Shown piece by piece: positions 52,568 to 64,000 of a stretch of 64,000 nucleotides of DNA (position 1 is its first letter; each line of letters opens with the position of its first letter). Location of the stretch: positions 126,422 through 190,421 of the forward strand of contig NW_022261627.1 of the NCBI RefSeq assembly GCF_009602425.1, given 5' to 3'. The translations under genes were made by a program, and so were the position numbers. The notes below the pieces were generated by a model. It was not told the DNA's origin, ran no database searches, and saw nothing but the letters and a program-made list of their open reading frames with translations. The stretch comes from Actinia tenebrosa. Lineage: Eukaryota; Cnidaria; Anthozoa; Actiniaria; Actiniidae.

Positions 52568-53662
52568 AGACCACCCGATGACGTCCGTCCACCACCACCA
52601 CGAAAAAACGAGACACCCACGATGCAGTGCGGACCCATTTGATCAGTGAATGTCAGAAATACACAACTTTAAAACCAAAGCCTTGAAAACGACGATAAAC
52701 TGGGCGGGAAATGTCTTAATTTTAATATTTAAAACAATACACTAAATCACTTAATTTAATGAACTTTCTTTCTTAATAAGTAAGACAAAAAAAATTATGC
52801 CGCTTGTTCTGAGAAGGTCTTGAAATTAATTTTAAATTAATTTTTTAATCAATTTTTAGTCTTCAATTTTTAAAAGCTTTATAACCCGTTTACCGAATTT
52901 GTCTGAAAATCCACACTCTTAAGAAAAGTTATAAAGGTTCTAAAAAGACAAATGAATTTCGTAACAAAAAAATCGAGATATAATCTAATAGTGATAAAGA
53001 TATCACCGACAACGGCGCGCGGATGAGATGGAATCGATGGAAAGGAATATTAACGCTTAATTACTATCACGTTGATATTTCACATTTTAGTATGTCAAAA
53101 ATGTCAGTATGTTAGTATAGTAGAATGTGTGAAGCTCGCCTATACTAGAGGGAAAAGTAAATAAAATCGGCTAGGACTGTCTCAATGTTGACGTTGTTGA
53201 AAATTTTCGATTTTCGAGACTTAATTATCTTCTTCAGGACGATAACTTACGGCCATGACGTCTTTGAAAAAGAATCTTAATGCATGGCTTAAGAGGTTAG
53301 AATAAATCAATGGAAACTAACAGTGGTTCCACAAGTGGCTCTTCTTCCGAAGGGAAGAAAACCGGAGAACAATCCTCGAAGCACAGAAAAGAGCCAGAAA
53401 ACAACTCTACTCACATACAGCGCGCTCTAGCTGCTACGCAACTCGGGGCTCCCGTCATTCCCTTTATTATCATTTCTTTATTTGTTGGCAACGAATAGGT
53501 ACATTAAACGTATTTCGAACAATTCTCCTAGTTTCATTAATTTTTCTAGTTCTTATAAGAGATCTTTTAAAAGGGTAATAGTAAGGGCCACCGGTCTTTC
53601 TAAACTCAGGATTTTATTTAAAAGCTGCTAAAAACCCTGAAATAAATTAGGCGAAACCGGAG

Positions 53663-53700
<38 letters not shown>

Positions 53701-54107
53701 AAAACTGAAAAAGGAGCAAAAGCGTGAGTAAGTATAATGTTTAGGTCACGCATCCAAGTGCTAACCCTCCTCAGACGAGCTTGACTCAGTATCTTGAACG
53801 ATAACGATTTATCCACTCGACCACGTTTCCAGGAGAATAAGCATAACAATAGCCGTGAAAACAATGCACCGAATAGACTAGACTTTTTAACATNNNNNNN
53901 NNNNNNNNNNNNNNNNNNNNNNNAAAAAAAAAAAAAAAAAAAAGATGCTACAAACGGCTTCATCGACAGCTGCGATTATCAAGTCTTTATCTGAGGATGT
54001 CCAATCTTGAACCAGTCTTTGCCTATTGATCTAAAGAGTGTCATGATTCACAACCACTGATCAGAGAAGACGCTCCTAATAAGAGAGAAAGATTTATCGC
54101 AACCACC
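52568..54107. other. Ferlin 3' UTR and intergenic stretch with poly-A runs and a SINE piece
   Basis: Candidate ferlin poly(A) signal at 53,160-53,165. At 53,338-53,425 lies a reversed fragment of the SINE-like family seen at 31,797-31,965, which explains the short Ser/Glu-rich frame there. An A-run of about 36 (53,663-53,698) and the assembly gap follow. Confidence 0.65.
53894..53923. other. Assembly gap of 30 N
   Basis: Thirty N bases, followed directly by about 20 A. Poly-A runs on both sides of the region suggest the gap arose from low-complexity sequence. Confidence 0.99.
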
Positions 54108-55046
54108 ATGCCCAACTTTAGTAGGTGCTTCTTTATGACGCTTGACCAGGACAACTTGCCACCATCAAAGACTTTCCATATTGACATGATTGTGATTATC
54201 ATCAGTTCTGTGTTTAGTGTCATCGCAACAACATCAAATGCGATAGTTATAGCGATAATCTGCTCTACGCCCTCACTGAGGACCCCATCATATGCAGTAC
54301 TGTGTTGCCTTGCCCTCAGTGATCTCCTCGTGGGATTGATTGTTCAACCTTTAGTAATTATTGTCAAGGTCGGTGCGATTTTTGGATCGTTCAGCTGTAG
54401 GTTTTGGACACTCAAAGAAGCCATTTCCTGGACACTCTCTGGTGTATCTTTTCTCGCCGTGGTCTTGGTGAGCGTTGAACGCTTTCTTGCCCTCTATCTC
54501 CACCTGAAATACGTCCAGCTTGTCACTATTCGCCGAGCTTGCTTAACATATATCAGCTTTTATCCTCTAAGTATATTCGCAGTTAGCCTTTGGCTTGCTG
54601 GAGTCGATGAGAAGAAGATGGGAATTCTAGTAGCCGTTATGACAACTGTTTCTTTATCTGTTATCATGGTCATTCAGTATAAAATTTACCGGCTTGTTAG
54701 ACGGCACCAACGGCAAATTCAGCAGCAAGTCGATGCCGTTAGCCAAGCCTCGAACGCCCAGAAAACTCAAAGGCTTGACATAAACAAATACAAGAAATCT
54801 ACATCCACAATCATGTTTGTAGTATTGTTATCAGTGTTACTGTATATGCCGTGCATATGCACCAAGGCTGTGCTGTCAATCAAAGGCTTCACTGAGGATG
54901 TCAACCATGCCTATGATATAACCTGGTGCTTTCTTTACATTAATTCGTCTATAAACCCCTGCATTTACTGCCTACGAATGAAGGAAATCAAACAGGTCTT
55001 TCTGCGCCACGTTAGAAAATACTTGCCCTGCTTAATATGCTCATAA
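54108..55046 (+). CDS. Class A (rhodopsin-like) G-protein-coupled receptor, intronless
   Basis: 312 aa, start in a good context (CAACCACCATGCC). Seven hydrophobic helices are visible. Class A marks: Asn44 in TM1; 'CLALSDLLVG' with Asp72 in TM2; Cys97 before TM3; 'SVERFLALY' (ERF in place of DRY, 124-126); Pro248 in TM6 in 'LLYMPCI' instead of CWxP; 'NPCIYCLR' (283-290) for NPxxY. The loop between TM4 and TM5 is very short and has no Cys, so the usual TM3-ECL2 disulfide cannot form, as in the melanocortin/EDG/cannabinoid/adenosine group. A short N-terminus fits a small-molecule or lipid ligand, but the ligand is unknown. Single-exon receptors of this sort are highly expanded in anthozoans. An AATAAA lies at 55,483-55,488. 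Confidence 0.93.
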   Translation: MPNFSRCFFMTLDQDNLPPSKTFHIDMIVIIISSVFSVIATTSNAIVIAIICSTPSLRTPSYAVLCCLALSDLLVGLIVQPLVIIVKVGAIFGSFSCRFWTLKEAISWTLSGVSFLAVVLVSVERFLALYLHLKYVQLVTIRRACLTYISFYPLSIFAVSLWLAGVDEKKMGILVAVMTTVSLSVIMVIQYKIYRLVRRHQRQIQQQVDAVSQASNAQKTQRLDINKYKKSTSTIMFVVLLSVLLYMPCICTKAVLSIKGFTEDVNHAYDITWCFLYINSSINPCIYCLRMKEIKQVFLRHVRKYLPCLICS

Positions 55047-55072
55047 CCTCGCATAAATACTCATCCCATTTG

Positions 55073-55263
55073 GAGTTCGCCTTTGCTCAGTCTTAGCCTC
55101 GATTGTGTACAAATGTGTTCTTTTCTTTCATCAAGGTTCATTGTATAGTAACGTACGTACTATGGAAAAAATATGACGAGTTGATTAGGATGCCACGGGT
55201 TTTAGTTGAATAGCTGAATATTATAATAGACAACCGAGACTAAGGCTGAGCAAAGAGAACTCG
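55073..55263. mobile_element. ~190-bp MITE with 'TTTGCTCAGTCTTAGCCTCG' arms
   Basis: Inverted arms start GAGTTC and run through TTTGCTCAGTCTTAGCCTCG, mirrored at 55,229-55,263. Located just downstream of the GPCR stop, so it may fall in that gene's 3' UTR. Confidence 0.8.
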
Positions 55264-58200
55264 AAACTAGACTATTCACCGCATAGTTTGTCGTCTTCAA
55301 TGGATGTGGAAACGGAGAGGAGGGGGGTTTAGCTAGTGGCCTTGGCCCACCCCCCTCCCCCCAATTTTCAAGAATTCGAGAATCGACATGCTTTTCGGTT
55401 ATTTGACCAAGTTCTTTTTGAATATTTCCTGCTATCTTATCTGTGATTATCGCTTAAATTTCACTGGCTGAAAGCCATGCGGAATAAAAAGCCCTCAGCG
55501 CAGTATTTTGCCCAAGACAACGGCAAATCCCCCTCCCCGCTTAAACCTTCCAAGTCGAGTTTTATACCTAACCAGGTGACTCGATCGACAAAACTAGCCT
55601 TGACATATTGTAATGTCCAAGTCATTCATGTCCAGAAAGAAAATTGTCACGAAAATGTCCAGAAAAACTGAAAGAGCCAGTTATTAAATTGACGTATTTA
55701 TTTGCCTATCTTCATTTTTCTTAGTTTATAGATTGATATGAATAATAAAAATTGTGATCGTACAACTATTGTGTCTTAGGAATTTTAAAACTCACTCTCA
55801 AGCTTTAATGCAATGAGTATAGCTAGTACTTTGTCAAAAATCCTGAAACGCTAAGAGGACTGAGAAATAGCATGGGGACAGAGAAGGCAGTGGTACTTGT
55901 ATTACGGGGACACCTTCGAGGCTTTGCTTAGTGTCTGAGGAAAAGAGGTTTAATTTTCACTGTAAATGATTCAGAGAAGAAAATTTTTGTACTGAGCTGT
56001 CCGTTTAATAAACCGTGTTTCCTTAATAGCAGCACAGCTGTATAAATTCTTTTTTTTCGTTCAAAGATATGCCGCGAAAATTGAAGTCATATGTCGTTTT
56101 CTAATCCAAATTGTTTTGCTGTGGTCAATTAGCCTTAAAGAAATATTAATGGTTAAATTTCAAGGTTGTGAGAGCTTCGGTCTTCGCGTCTTTTCCCAAC
56201 TAATTCCAGTGTTCTTTCTTTTCTGTTTCGTTTTGAGATCAACTTTTTTCTTGCAACCTTATTTCAATATTCATAGCTTTTTATGAGATCACTTGATCTT
56301 CGAGTCTTCTGCTGACCCTATCCCAGACACACTAAAGATCAAATCCTATATGTTTCAAAAATGCTACAGAAAAATGATACTTATAGGAATAAAAACCCTT
56401 GAGAATTCTATACCTATGTTCATGGGATTCAGTTTACGAGAAGCAGAATAAAAATCGAGCTAAAAATCTATTTTTACGTTTATTTTCTGCTCATTCTTCA
56501 AGGCAAGATATACCTGCTCGATTTTACGGGTCGGAAAACCCAACATGATGTAATCCTCATGTTCTGTGCTCTGATTGGTCTTCACAGTGTTTATTGACAG
56601 ATCCAAACACTCCAAGCACCTGTTTGTAGCGATACGGTTACGTAGTTAGCAAAGTTAGCGTTCCAAACTGACTACCCAGTTGATTTTTCAGGAATTTCGT
56701 AATTTTTTATTCATAAACGGTTCGGTTCTCAGTTTGACGAGGGAACGAATCGAGCTGTTCGCGGTCGAGAAAACGAAGGTAAACAGCCACATTTGCTTGG
56801 ATTTAACAGCATCAAAAAGTTTGCTAGACTTCTATATTTTTCTGTGGCAAACCTGGAGGCATTTAGTGGTGATTTGGTGGTCGAATCCCGGGAATAATTT
56901 TTTGGGTACTTGGTGTAAGGCGTCAGTTACTGGTATTGAGTCATAATTGTCAGCGAAACTAGAGCAAACACCCGCCACTATGGTGTGTTACTTGAGCGAT
57001 ATTCTGCGATATCTTGGTCTGATTGTGCTTTTCTTTTAGGGGTTTATTACTGGGCACGACTTTGGCTGATAACAGGACATAGCTTTGGTCTCGGCCTCGA
57101 AACAGGTAAGCTACTGTGTTCACTTGTACAATCACAAACAAAATTTGACAACTGACGGCTTCTTTATCCAGTTGACTTAAGGCATGTAAGGAAATCTTCC
57201 TTGCTTTAAGACATGATTTTTCAGCACTAGAATCAATATATGCTATTATTTTTCCAATTATTTGTTCCTCATAACAGTCCAATTACATTCTAACCAAAGA
57301 TATCAATTCACATAGAGAATCACTCACATGGAAAAAAACAGCATTTGTAATTCCTAAATCCGCTCGGAGTAAAAGTGGCCCTCCTCTTCTAAAATGCACA
57401 TAAAATCGTAAAAATTATATAAAATACTGACAGCCTATATTTTTCTTGTACTTTTACTTTTCTGATCTCTCAAACTCAAATTCAACCAGGAAAATCAAAC
57501 CTTCTCAACAGGAACTTTCTTTCTTATTTGTATCACTAAATATTTCAGTTTAGTAGCCATTGTGTATCATATCATGAGATTTTCTCTCGTGTGCTTTAGG
57601 ATCTCTCAAAATACGTACAGACTATGATAATTCTTCATTCCCTCACCATTCTTAATAGAAAATAAATTATTTAAACATCGTTATGGCCCTACATCCAAAC
57701 TGGTTAAAGCCGAGCTCTTTTTTCCCCTCCTTTTTATCATCTCTCTTTTTGGGTCCATAAGAAAACTANCTAATTTGATAAATGGATGGCAATTATTTAA
57801 GAAAACGATTTTTTTGTTATTTCTTCTAGTGCTATGTTTTCATAAATAATGAATTAAAAAAAGGTTCGCAAGCGTTAGAGCATGTAAATTATTTTCTGGG
57901 GTTTTCTTGCCAGAAACATTGCGGATTGAATACATAAAAGTTATATAGTTCACTGACCATGGACCATGGTACACGAATTAGTCACAAATTTGAAGGAACA
58001 TTTTTGACTCTGCTTTTGAACGGATGAAAAGTCAAAGAACATTCAACAAAAGATTATGTTTCAACTATTTTAGCGCTTTAACCACTTTGATATTTTGGCA
58101 TTTTCGTGTATATAAGAATATTAACCAAGAAAAGCCTGTAAATAAGAAAGACATTTTCCTGTGGCTTTGTAGACATGTTTAACAGAAACTACATGTTCTT

Positions 58201-59010
58201 TTTTCCCAATAGACTTTGAGACGCCTTTTATATTTTTGCACATTAAAAAAATAAATAGTCTATCAATATAAACTAAGACTGGCTTTTAATCTATGACTTT
58301 TTTTAGGCTTTAACAAAGATTGTATGTTCGTTTTTTTTTCTTTTTTTTTTTCATGTTAGTATATAAATGAAAATATAAACTCTTTTGGTGTTGTTTCCAC
58401 ACCAACCAGCATAAATATGTCGTCATATGACAAAATTCGTCCACCAACCCTACGCCACATAAAATATGAATATTTAAAAATCAACCAAATCAAACCCTGG
58501 TGCTTCATCTTAATCATGGGCCAAATTCAAATATTATATTAAAAATCTCCGCAATTTTACTTACTCTCCAATCAACTTTAAGATCGTAAAAACCCGATTT
58601 CTTAAAAAGGCAATTTGGTCCGTACTTTGGTTTAAATCAGATTTAGAAATAAAAAAAGGCATTTTACGACTGTGATACCACAGGTATCCCAGTAATTAAT
58701 TATTCTAGAGGCGAGGGTTCAGGCAACACGAGGTCCCGATATGCAAGGTCTGGCGAAACTCAAAACTTTCTGGAGACTTATGGATGAACCTGACTTTTTG
58801 TACTGGACAATTTCATATCAGTGGCAGGTCGTTTTTTAAGAGTCGGAGATCGGAGAATGCTCCGGTAGCTAGAACATAGAACGTGGGACACAAAATCACT
58901 ATTTGTATTGTGGTTCCATCTTTGAGTCGCATACAACGTAGTTAACTTTATATCCTACGACGTTCTCACGCGTTTTAACCTGTATTGTATTTCAGACCAC
59001 TGACTTCAAC
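55264..59010. other. Gene-free intergenic stretch and 5' flank of the SEA-protein gene
   Basis: No domain-bearing frame. Part of it (about 56,515-57,120) has the look of a dispersed repeat interior with no ends I can define. A consensus splice acceptor (TGTATTGTATTTCAG, ending at 58,995) lies 15 bp before the ATG at 59,011, so the gene probably has an upstream non-coding first exon in this stretch that I cannot locate. Confidence 0.55.
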
Positions 59011-61117
59011 ATGAGACTAACCTTAACAAGTATCGTGTGCTTCACGTTATTCGCATTAACCGCGGCAGCACCCGCATCCCACAAACGATGCTGTAATCCT
59101 GGTCCCTCTTGCAACAATCCATGTCCCTCAAATAATGCTCAAGGAGGTGCAGGGGCTCTTTCGCCCGGACCAAATCCATTTACATTCATGTCCCCAGTTG
59201 AACAAGGCCCACCCAGCACTGTAATGGACAACTGCTGCGCTCCAGGACCATCATGTGCTAATCCTTGCCAACAGCAGGGACCACCACCACAGACGTTCAT
59301 GGTAAACTTCCCACCTCCACCTGCAGCACCCATGCTTCCTCCTCCACCACCACCAATTTACACTGGTGACAACTGCTGTCCACCTGGTCCCTCTTGCAGC
59401 AACCCATGCGATGCAGGAGCACCCCCTATGATGGCACCTCAGATGGCACCACCTATGGCTCCTCCCATGGCTCCACCTATGGGCGCACCTATGGGTGCAC
59501 CGATGGATCCTTGCTGTGATCCTGGTATGGTACAAGGATGCGCAAATCCTTGTGCTCCACCTGCCGCACCAGCACAACCTCAAACTTACGCTCCATACCC
59601 AGGTAAGGAGAACATTAACGATAGATAACCAATTAGAGCAAAGGGGTTTTATTGTTCTGCCGTCTAACCACAGGCAGCACAAGCTGTATAATGGGCGCCG
59701 GCACGTGACGGTGCAAAACCTCTATAAGCTACTCTAGATATGCCTCACTTTTGGTCTTGCGTGGAATTTCTACTAGTCATTGATTTCTACTAGTCATTGA
59801 TTTCTACTAGTCATTGATGATTAAATGGAAGACAACGTTTGTTCTTCACTGAAGACTTTTAATAAGATTCACGTGTTGATCTTCACCTTGCACCACTATC
59901 AGGCCATGTGAACCTACGCCCCTTAANTCAAACAGTTGTGTCAAAAATGAACCCCAGAAAGAAGAAAAGAGCACCTCGATGTTATTCAGGTTTATCTCAT
60001 ATGTGTCACCGAAAAAGGCGTTCAATATCAAATCAACTATTCAAAAGAGATTACAAATAAAAATACAATGTTCTCTGTTTCATTTCTAGGTGAGATCACC
60101 TTCAAATTATTGCAGACATGGGATCCCGACAAGTACTTGAATGAACAATCAGCAGCATTTAACATCCTCGCAGGAAATTTAGAAAACGCCGTAAGTCATC
60201 ATAATTTATTCAGTTGCATTCCTAAGAATTAAAGCAACTGGACCATACTCACGTGACAGCCGCGTGAGCAACGCCCCATTCGTATTTTTCCAAATCTTAC
60301 TCATTGATTGGTCTATTGCATTTATTGTTCTCTATGCTTAAGGATATCTATTTTCCCCAACAAATCAAAGAATCTATGTCCATTTAATTTCTTTACTCCC
60401 TGTAGTGGGCGAATATAAAATTTAGAACCTGTCAAGGATTTCTATTATATTTTATTATATTTATATTTTATGTTTATTTTTTAGCCAACAAGGGATACTT
60501 TCAGTTCATTGTACCTAACTAGGCGTATTTGTTATTCTCTTGAATTGCAGATCAAAACTGTTCTTGGACCAATGACACAAGTTTCTAACATATATTTCAG
60601 GTAATAAACAAACTGTGACACGTTTCGGGGGGGAAATGGGACACACATAGTGGCAAAAGTTTCCGCGCACGATATTTTTGTTCCACGCGCGATATATATA
60701 TTTTTTTTCGCGAAAAATAAATTTCGCGTCTACTTGCCACCCGATTCAGGGCGTTCGAGTTGTGTGTTAGGTCGCGTCGAGAAAAAATAAAGCTGCCTAA
60801 ATTAAGCCAGGCAAAATATAAAACTGAGACGGCAACTTTGTTTATGCACCTAGCATCGGTAATTTGGGTTCCCACCGGATTCTTATGATTCACTGTCATG
60901 TAAAGTTACCTCAGAGATAAAGGATGCTAATACAGTTGTTTTCTTTACCAGAGAGGGATATGTACCTGGTAATCCTAGCACTATGCCTAAGGTTGTAGCT
61001 CACGTTATGGTTAATGGCGGATCTGATGCCGCATCTCTTCTCCAACGAGCTGTTACTCCTGATGGTACATTGGGTGATGGACTTAAGGTCTACAAAGACT
61101 CCTTCAATGCTTATTAG
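59011..61117 (+). CDS. Secreted Cys/Pro-rich protein with minicollagen-like pre-propeptide and SEA-like domain, four exons
   Basis: Exons 59011-59602, 60090-60190, 60551-60600, 60952-61117; phases agree, 302 aa. Signal peptide 1-20 (MRLTLTSIVCFTLFALTAAA); short propeptide ending Lys25-Arg26; four Cys motifs: CCNPGPSCNNPC (27-38), CCAPGPSCANPC (75-86), CCPPGPSCSNPC (122-133) and a variant CCDPGMVQGCANPC (168-181). Linkers are Pro-rich (up to six Pro in a row near 110-115) and Met-Ala-Pro-Pro repeats (139-165). Residues about 199-302 look like a SEA domain (WDPDKYLNEQSAAF, then 'TQVSNIYFREGYV') without the GSVVV autocleavage motif. Pre-propeptide with KR, Cys clusters and polyproline resemble nematocyst minicollagens, but there is no Gly-X-Y helix and the Cys spacing differs. 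It could be a nematocyst-wall, mucus or matrix protein; function is not known. AATAAA at 61,578-61,583 and 61,932-61,937. Confidence 0.82.
59639..59727. mobile_element. Right half of a 'GCACCATCACGTGA'-family MITE
   Basis: In intron 1 of the SEA-protein gene, only about 36 bp past the donor. It matches the right half of 40,329-40,507 ('CTAACCACAGGCAG', 'TGATGGTGCAAAAC' variants). No left arm is present. Confidence 0.82.
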
Positions 61118-63374
61118 GTATTACAAAGGTAAGGGACTCACGTCTAGGACAAACCTATAACCACCCAAACACATGGATCTTTTCTTAGGTAGCGAAAATG
61201 GTGCATTGTGGTCTAGCTTGGGTACAAACACCCTTTTTTTGTTCGCCGTGCCTTAAATACAAGTTAAATCATAGTTGTCTGAAACTTCGTCATTTCTTTT
61301 CCAGATAACATTTTCACGCCAAACAGATGACAGACATTCGAATGACGTCAACAACAATGAACAACAAACGCGGTGTATGAAAAAGCACATAATGTACATA
61401 TACAACCAAGACCCTGTCAAATAAGGGTCCTCTATGTAACATATGGACCTCAGTGACTTCTTTTTCCAGAACACCCTGTCCAAAAAGACCCTTTATTGCG
61501 GTATTTCTAATGTTTTGATTAATCGTAATAATAATAATAATCTCGTCCCAGTCTCTGTTTGTTCCTCAAAGTCGCGCAATAAACGGGGCCTGGGCCGAAT
61601 AGAAGATCTCAAGCTGAAATGGTTCAAATATTCAAATAGACTTGTTTTCAATCGAAACGGAAATTTCCTCGTTTCGGGAAACGTTTGTATCTGATTCATA
61701 TACTATGATGAAGTATAAGCACTGATTTTGTTAAAGCAAGCTGCATTGTTTTTTCTTTATCTAATGATAATCTAATGATTATCTAGTTCCCTATAGTAAA
61801 CGAAAGGTTAAGCAACCTTGTATAAAATGTCGACTTAGTGCTGAAACACGAAAAATCCAAATCAGTACTCAAGTTTATATTGTGAATATTTCTTAGGAAG
61901 AAGAGGGGTTTCTTACTCAGAGAGTGTGTATAATAAAATAATATTACCTAACGTTTTGTGGGTCAATAACTTCGCTATTACACCAGTATAAGGTGGATTA
62001 TTAGACATATATTATGGATGTCAGTATTATTGTTAGAGGATAGTAGTCTTGAAATAAATAAAATATAGAGTAAACAAAAGCTTGGAAGAATGAAATTGCA
62101 TTTTAACATTTATGAGGAAAGAGAGAAAGAGTCAATACTCAGTTTTCCAAAGTCACGTGAATTCATTTAGCCTATATGACAATCAAACAAAACAAATTTC
62201 GTCATCGTACGTCCACCTATTCATTTCTCTTGCACATACTACCATTTTCTTTTTAAAATTTTCCAAAAAATTCAGGTAGCCAAACGCAGATATGCGATTG
62301 GGTGTAAAGATTTGAAAACAACCCATCACGGGGATGGATGGTTCATTGCCCACTCAGAATTTTAATGTTAGCAGATTTTATTATCTAAATTGTATAAAGC
62401 AATGACATTTCAGGAATGTAGGATAAAGACCGTTGCATGGGGATCATTGTGTTGTTCCATCATTGAATGTTCAGACTACTAGATACTACAAAGACTAAAG
62501 ATTGGTTTCAAGTATTACACGAGTTTTGTCACATAAAAATTGCCTAATGTAAAGATGAACTGTTGATACTAGAAGAAAATATGAATACAGCAAAATATCT
62601 TGGCCAAGCCGCCATTTTGTTTTGGTTTAGATGAGAGCAAGGTTACCAACGAGCTACCAGCCATGTAGTTGTACTTTTACTTATTCTTTAGTTAGAAGGC
62701 ATAAATCTTGATGCAAAATGATTACGAATAGTAGTTTATATGAAGTTTGGTTATTTTTCATGATGCGGGGTTCCTGTGGTGTAGGCAGGAAACACACGAA
62801 CTATCTATCAAAGGTTCTATTCCAGATTCTTGATAACACACGAATAGACGAATACAAATGATAAGGTATACTGTTCTGTGGTACATACAGAAGTGATGAC
62901 TCGTTGCGAGTCTACACAGTTATCAGTCGCGTTACGCCAACTGACCGTGACAGAAAGACGAGTGGCTCACGCAACGTCAAACGTTACGCAACTCGCCCTT
63001 GATTAGTTTCTTCTCGTCTCAGTGATTTCACCGTACATTTCGCATTGCAAAATTTCATTTTATGGAATTGATAAGCGATGCTTACTGTTTGATAGATTTG
63101 ATGGTATTCTTTTGTCTTCAGTCTTGTCCTTTCCATTCCAACACTGACCCATCAGTACCTCCCCTGTTTCACGCCTTGTTAGGTTTTGCAGTTTGAATGC
63201 AGTTGGCTTTTAGCCCACCATGTCACTCCCTGTCGCAACATTCACAGTTACGTTTGGGGTCTTCAATGCGTTGTACACATCACGTCGGAATATTGACAAA
63301 TTCTGAGTAAACCTACGATACCGGAAAGAAAGCACTTGACAACGATGTCCACGCAGTTACAGCATAATTACAAA
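61118..63374. other. 3' UTR of the SEA-protein gene and gene-free flank
   Basis: It holds candidate poly(A) signals, a single arm of the 46,404 foldback family (61,203-61,235) and otherwise unremarkable AT-rich sequence. No coding frame with support. Confidence 0.55.
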
Positions 63375-63659
63375 GCAGTTTTCGTATAACTGTGAAAAGC
63401 TCAGTGCCGTAAGCGTTGCGTGCCGTGACCGTGATGTTTTCTAGATTTTTAATTGGCTGATTTTTTTCACGCGCAATATGATTGGTCTTGCATTGCCTTG
63501 ACCTTGGCGTGACCGTGTCCGCGCCGTGTTTATGCCATGTTCCGGGCATTTGATTGAATGGAGAGTAAATTCTCGTGCAATGTGATTTGTCTGGCGTATC
63601 CATTGCTGTGTCACGACCGTGTTCGTGCCGTGAACTTTTCACGGTCATACGAAAACTGC
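63375..63659. mobile_element. 285-bp MITE with 'GCAGTTTTCGTAT' arms
   Basis: The left arm GCAGTTTTCGTATAACTGTG pairs with a right arm ending ACGGTCATACGAAAACTGC. The interior repeats 'CGTGCCGTGACCGTG' blocks. The 111-codon minus-strand frame here is read through the repeat and is not a gene. Confidence 0.85.
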
Positions 63660-63942
63660 ACTATGGATACTACGCGACATGACCCAAGTTTTCACTAGCT
63701 GACATTAGAGACCTATAGTATCAGGTTTACTGCTAACCGCTTGGAATCAGGTCCAGAAACATGCCCACAAACACGGAGAAACACTCGGCATCAATGAAAT
63801 TCAAAATGGCGGCTTTTCTAGCAACAACTTCGTTATGACGCCTTGCTAAATGTTGAAAGTTTGACGGAGAACACCTGACGTCGAACTGCAGTTGAGGTTT
63901 GCTGTACCTAGCAAGAACGTCATGCTAAAGGTCTTTAATTCA

Positions 63943-64000
63943 AGTGCTCCAGAATAAAACCAAGGTGTTTTCATTCTAAAGAAAATAAACATGGCTGCCA
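63943..64000. mobile_element. MITE fragment running off the window end
   Basis: Resembles the right half of 25,795-25,951 ('GAATAAAAC', then 'CATGGCTGCC'); the element continues beyond the window. Confidence 0.6.

Noticed and set aside
53310-53498. 62-codon frame ending in a hydrophobic tail, resembling a tail-anchored protein
   Set aside because: Its middle overlaps a reversed copy of the SINE-like repeat also present at 31,797-31,965; the hydrophobic end is short and unsupported.
56680-57282. Frames of 88 (+) and 107 (-) codons
   Set aside because: They lie in what looks like a dispersed repeat interior; no domain, no splice signals and no codon bias that I can support.
63313-63648. 111-codon minus-strand frame
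   Set aside because: Lies almost wholly in the 63,375-63,659 MITE and reads its internal repeats.

Overview
The window is animal nuclear DNA, AT-rich and dense in introns and repeats. It is most likely from a cnidarian, probably an anthozoan (coral or sea anemone). The reasons are strongly vertebrate-like gene structures, abundant short inverted-repeat DNA transposons with 'CCATATTGG'-type arms, non-LTR retrotransposon pieces, tRNA-derived SINEs, and a secreted Cys/Pro-rich protein whose pre-propeptide looks like that of cnidarian minicollagens. The taxon is an inference. Isolated N bases and one 30-N gap mark a draft assembly.

Layout. (1) 1-9.39 kb is gene-poor: a LINE 3' fragment, an AT-rich minisatellite and a tiny truncated retro-insertion with a clear target-site duplication. 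(2) 9,397-14,753 (-) is a nine-exon HMG20A/HMG20B-type chromatin gene (487 aa) with a U1-type C2H2 finger between the HMG box and the coiled coil. (3) 15,143-21,313 (+) is a ten-exon NHLRC2 orthologue (731 aa): thioredoxin-like domain plus NHL propeller. Genes 2 and 3 are head-to-head, 389 bp apart, and probably share a bidirectional promoter. (4) 23,423-52,567 (+) is a complete type-I ferlin (dysferlin/myoferlin class). I could trace 59 coding exons with consistent phases, giving 2,026 aa: C2A-C2B-FerI-C2C-FerA-FerB-DysF-C2D-C2E-C2F-C2G-TM. Its introns hold many MITEs, SINEs, minisatellites and a 5'-truncated LINE. (5) 54,108-55,046 (+) is an intronless class A GPCR (312 aa). (6) 59,011-61,117 (+) is a four-exon gene for a secreted protein of 302 aa: signal peptide, short propeptide ending in Lys-Arg, four CC-x-PGP-type Cys motifs in a Pro/Met-rich region, and a C-terminal SEA-like domain. 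I do not recognise it as a described family. (7) The last 2.9 kb hold only repeats.

The genes do not form a pathway. HMG20A acts in chromatin (LSD1-CoREST type complexes in vertebrates), NHLRC2 is a cytosolic housekeeping protein, ferlin is a calcium-dependent membrane fusion/repair protein, the GPCR is a cell-surface receptor and the SEA protein is secreted. The most novel item is the minicollagen-like/SEA protein. The most informative repeat findings are a tRNA-SINE that shares its 3' tail with a 36-bp dead-on-arrival insertion, a LINE flanked by an oddly diverged 30-bp duplication, and inverted repeat pairs spread over ferlin introns. No retroviral, LTR or Polinton-like element was seen.
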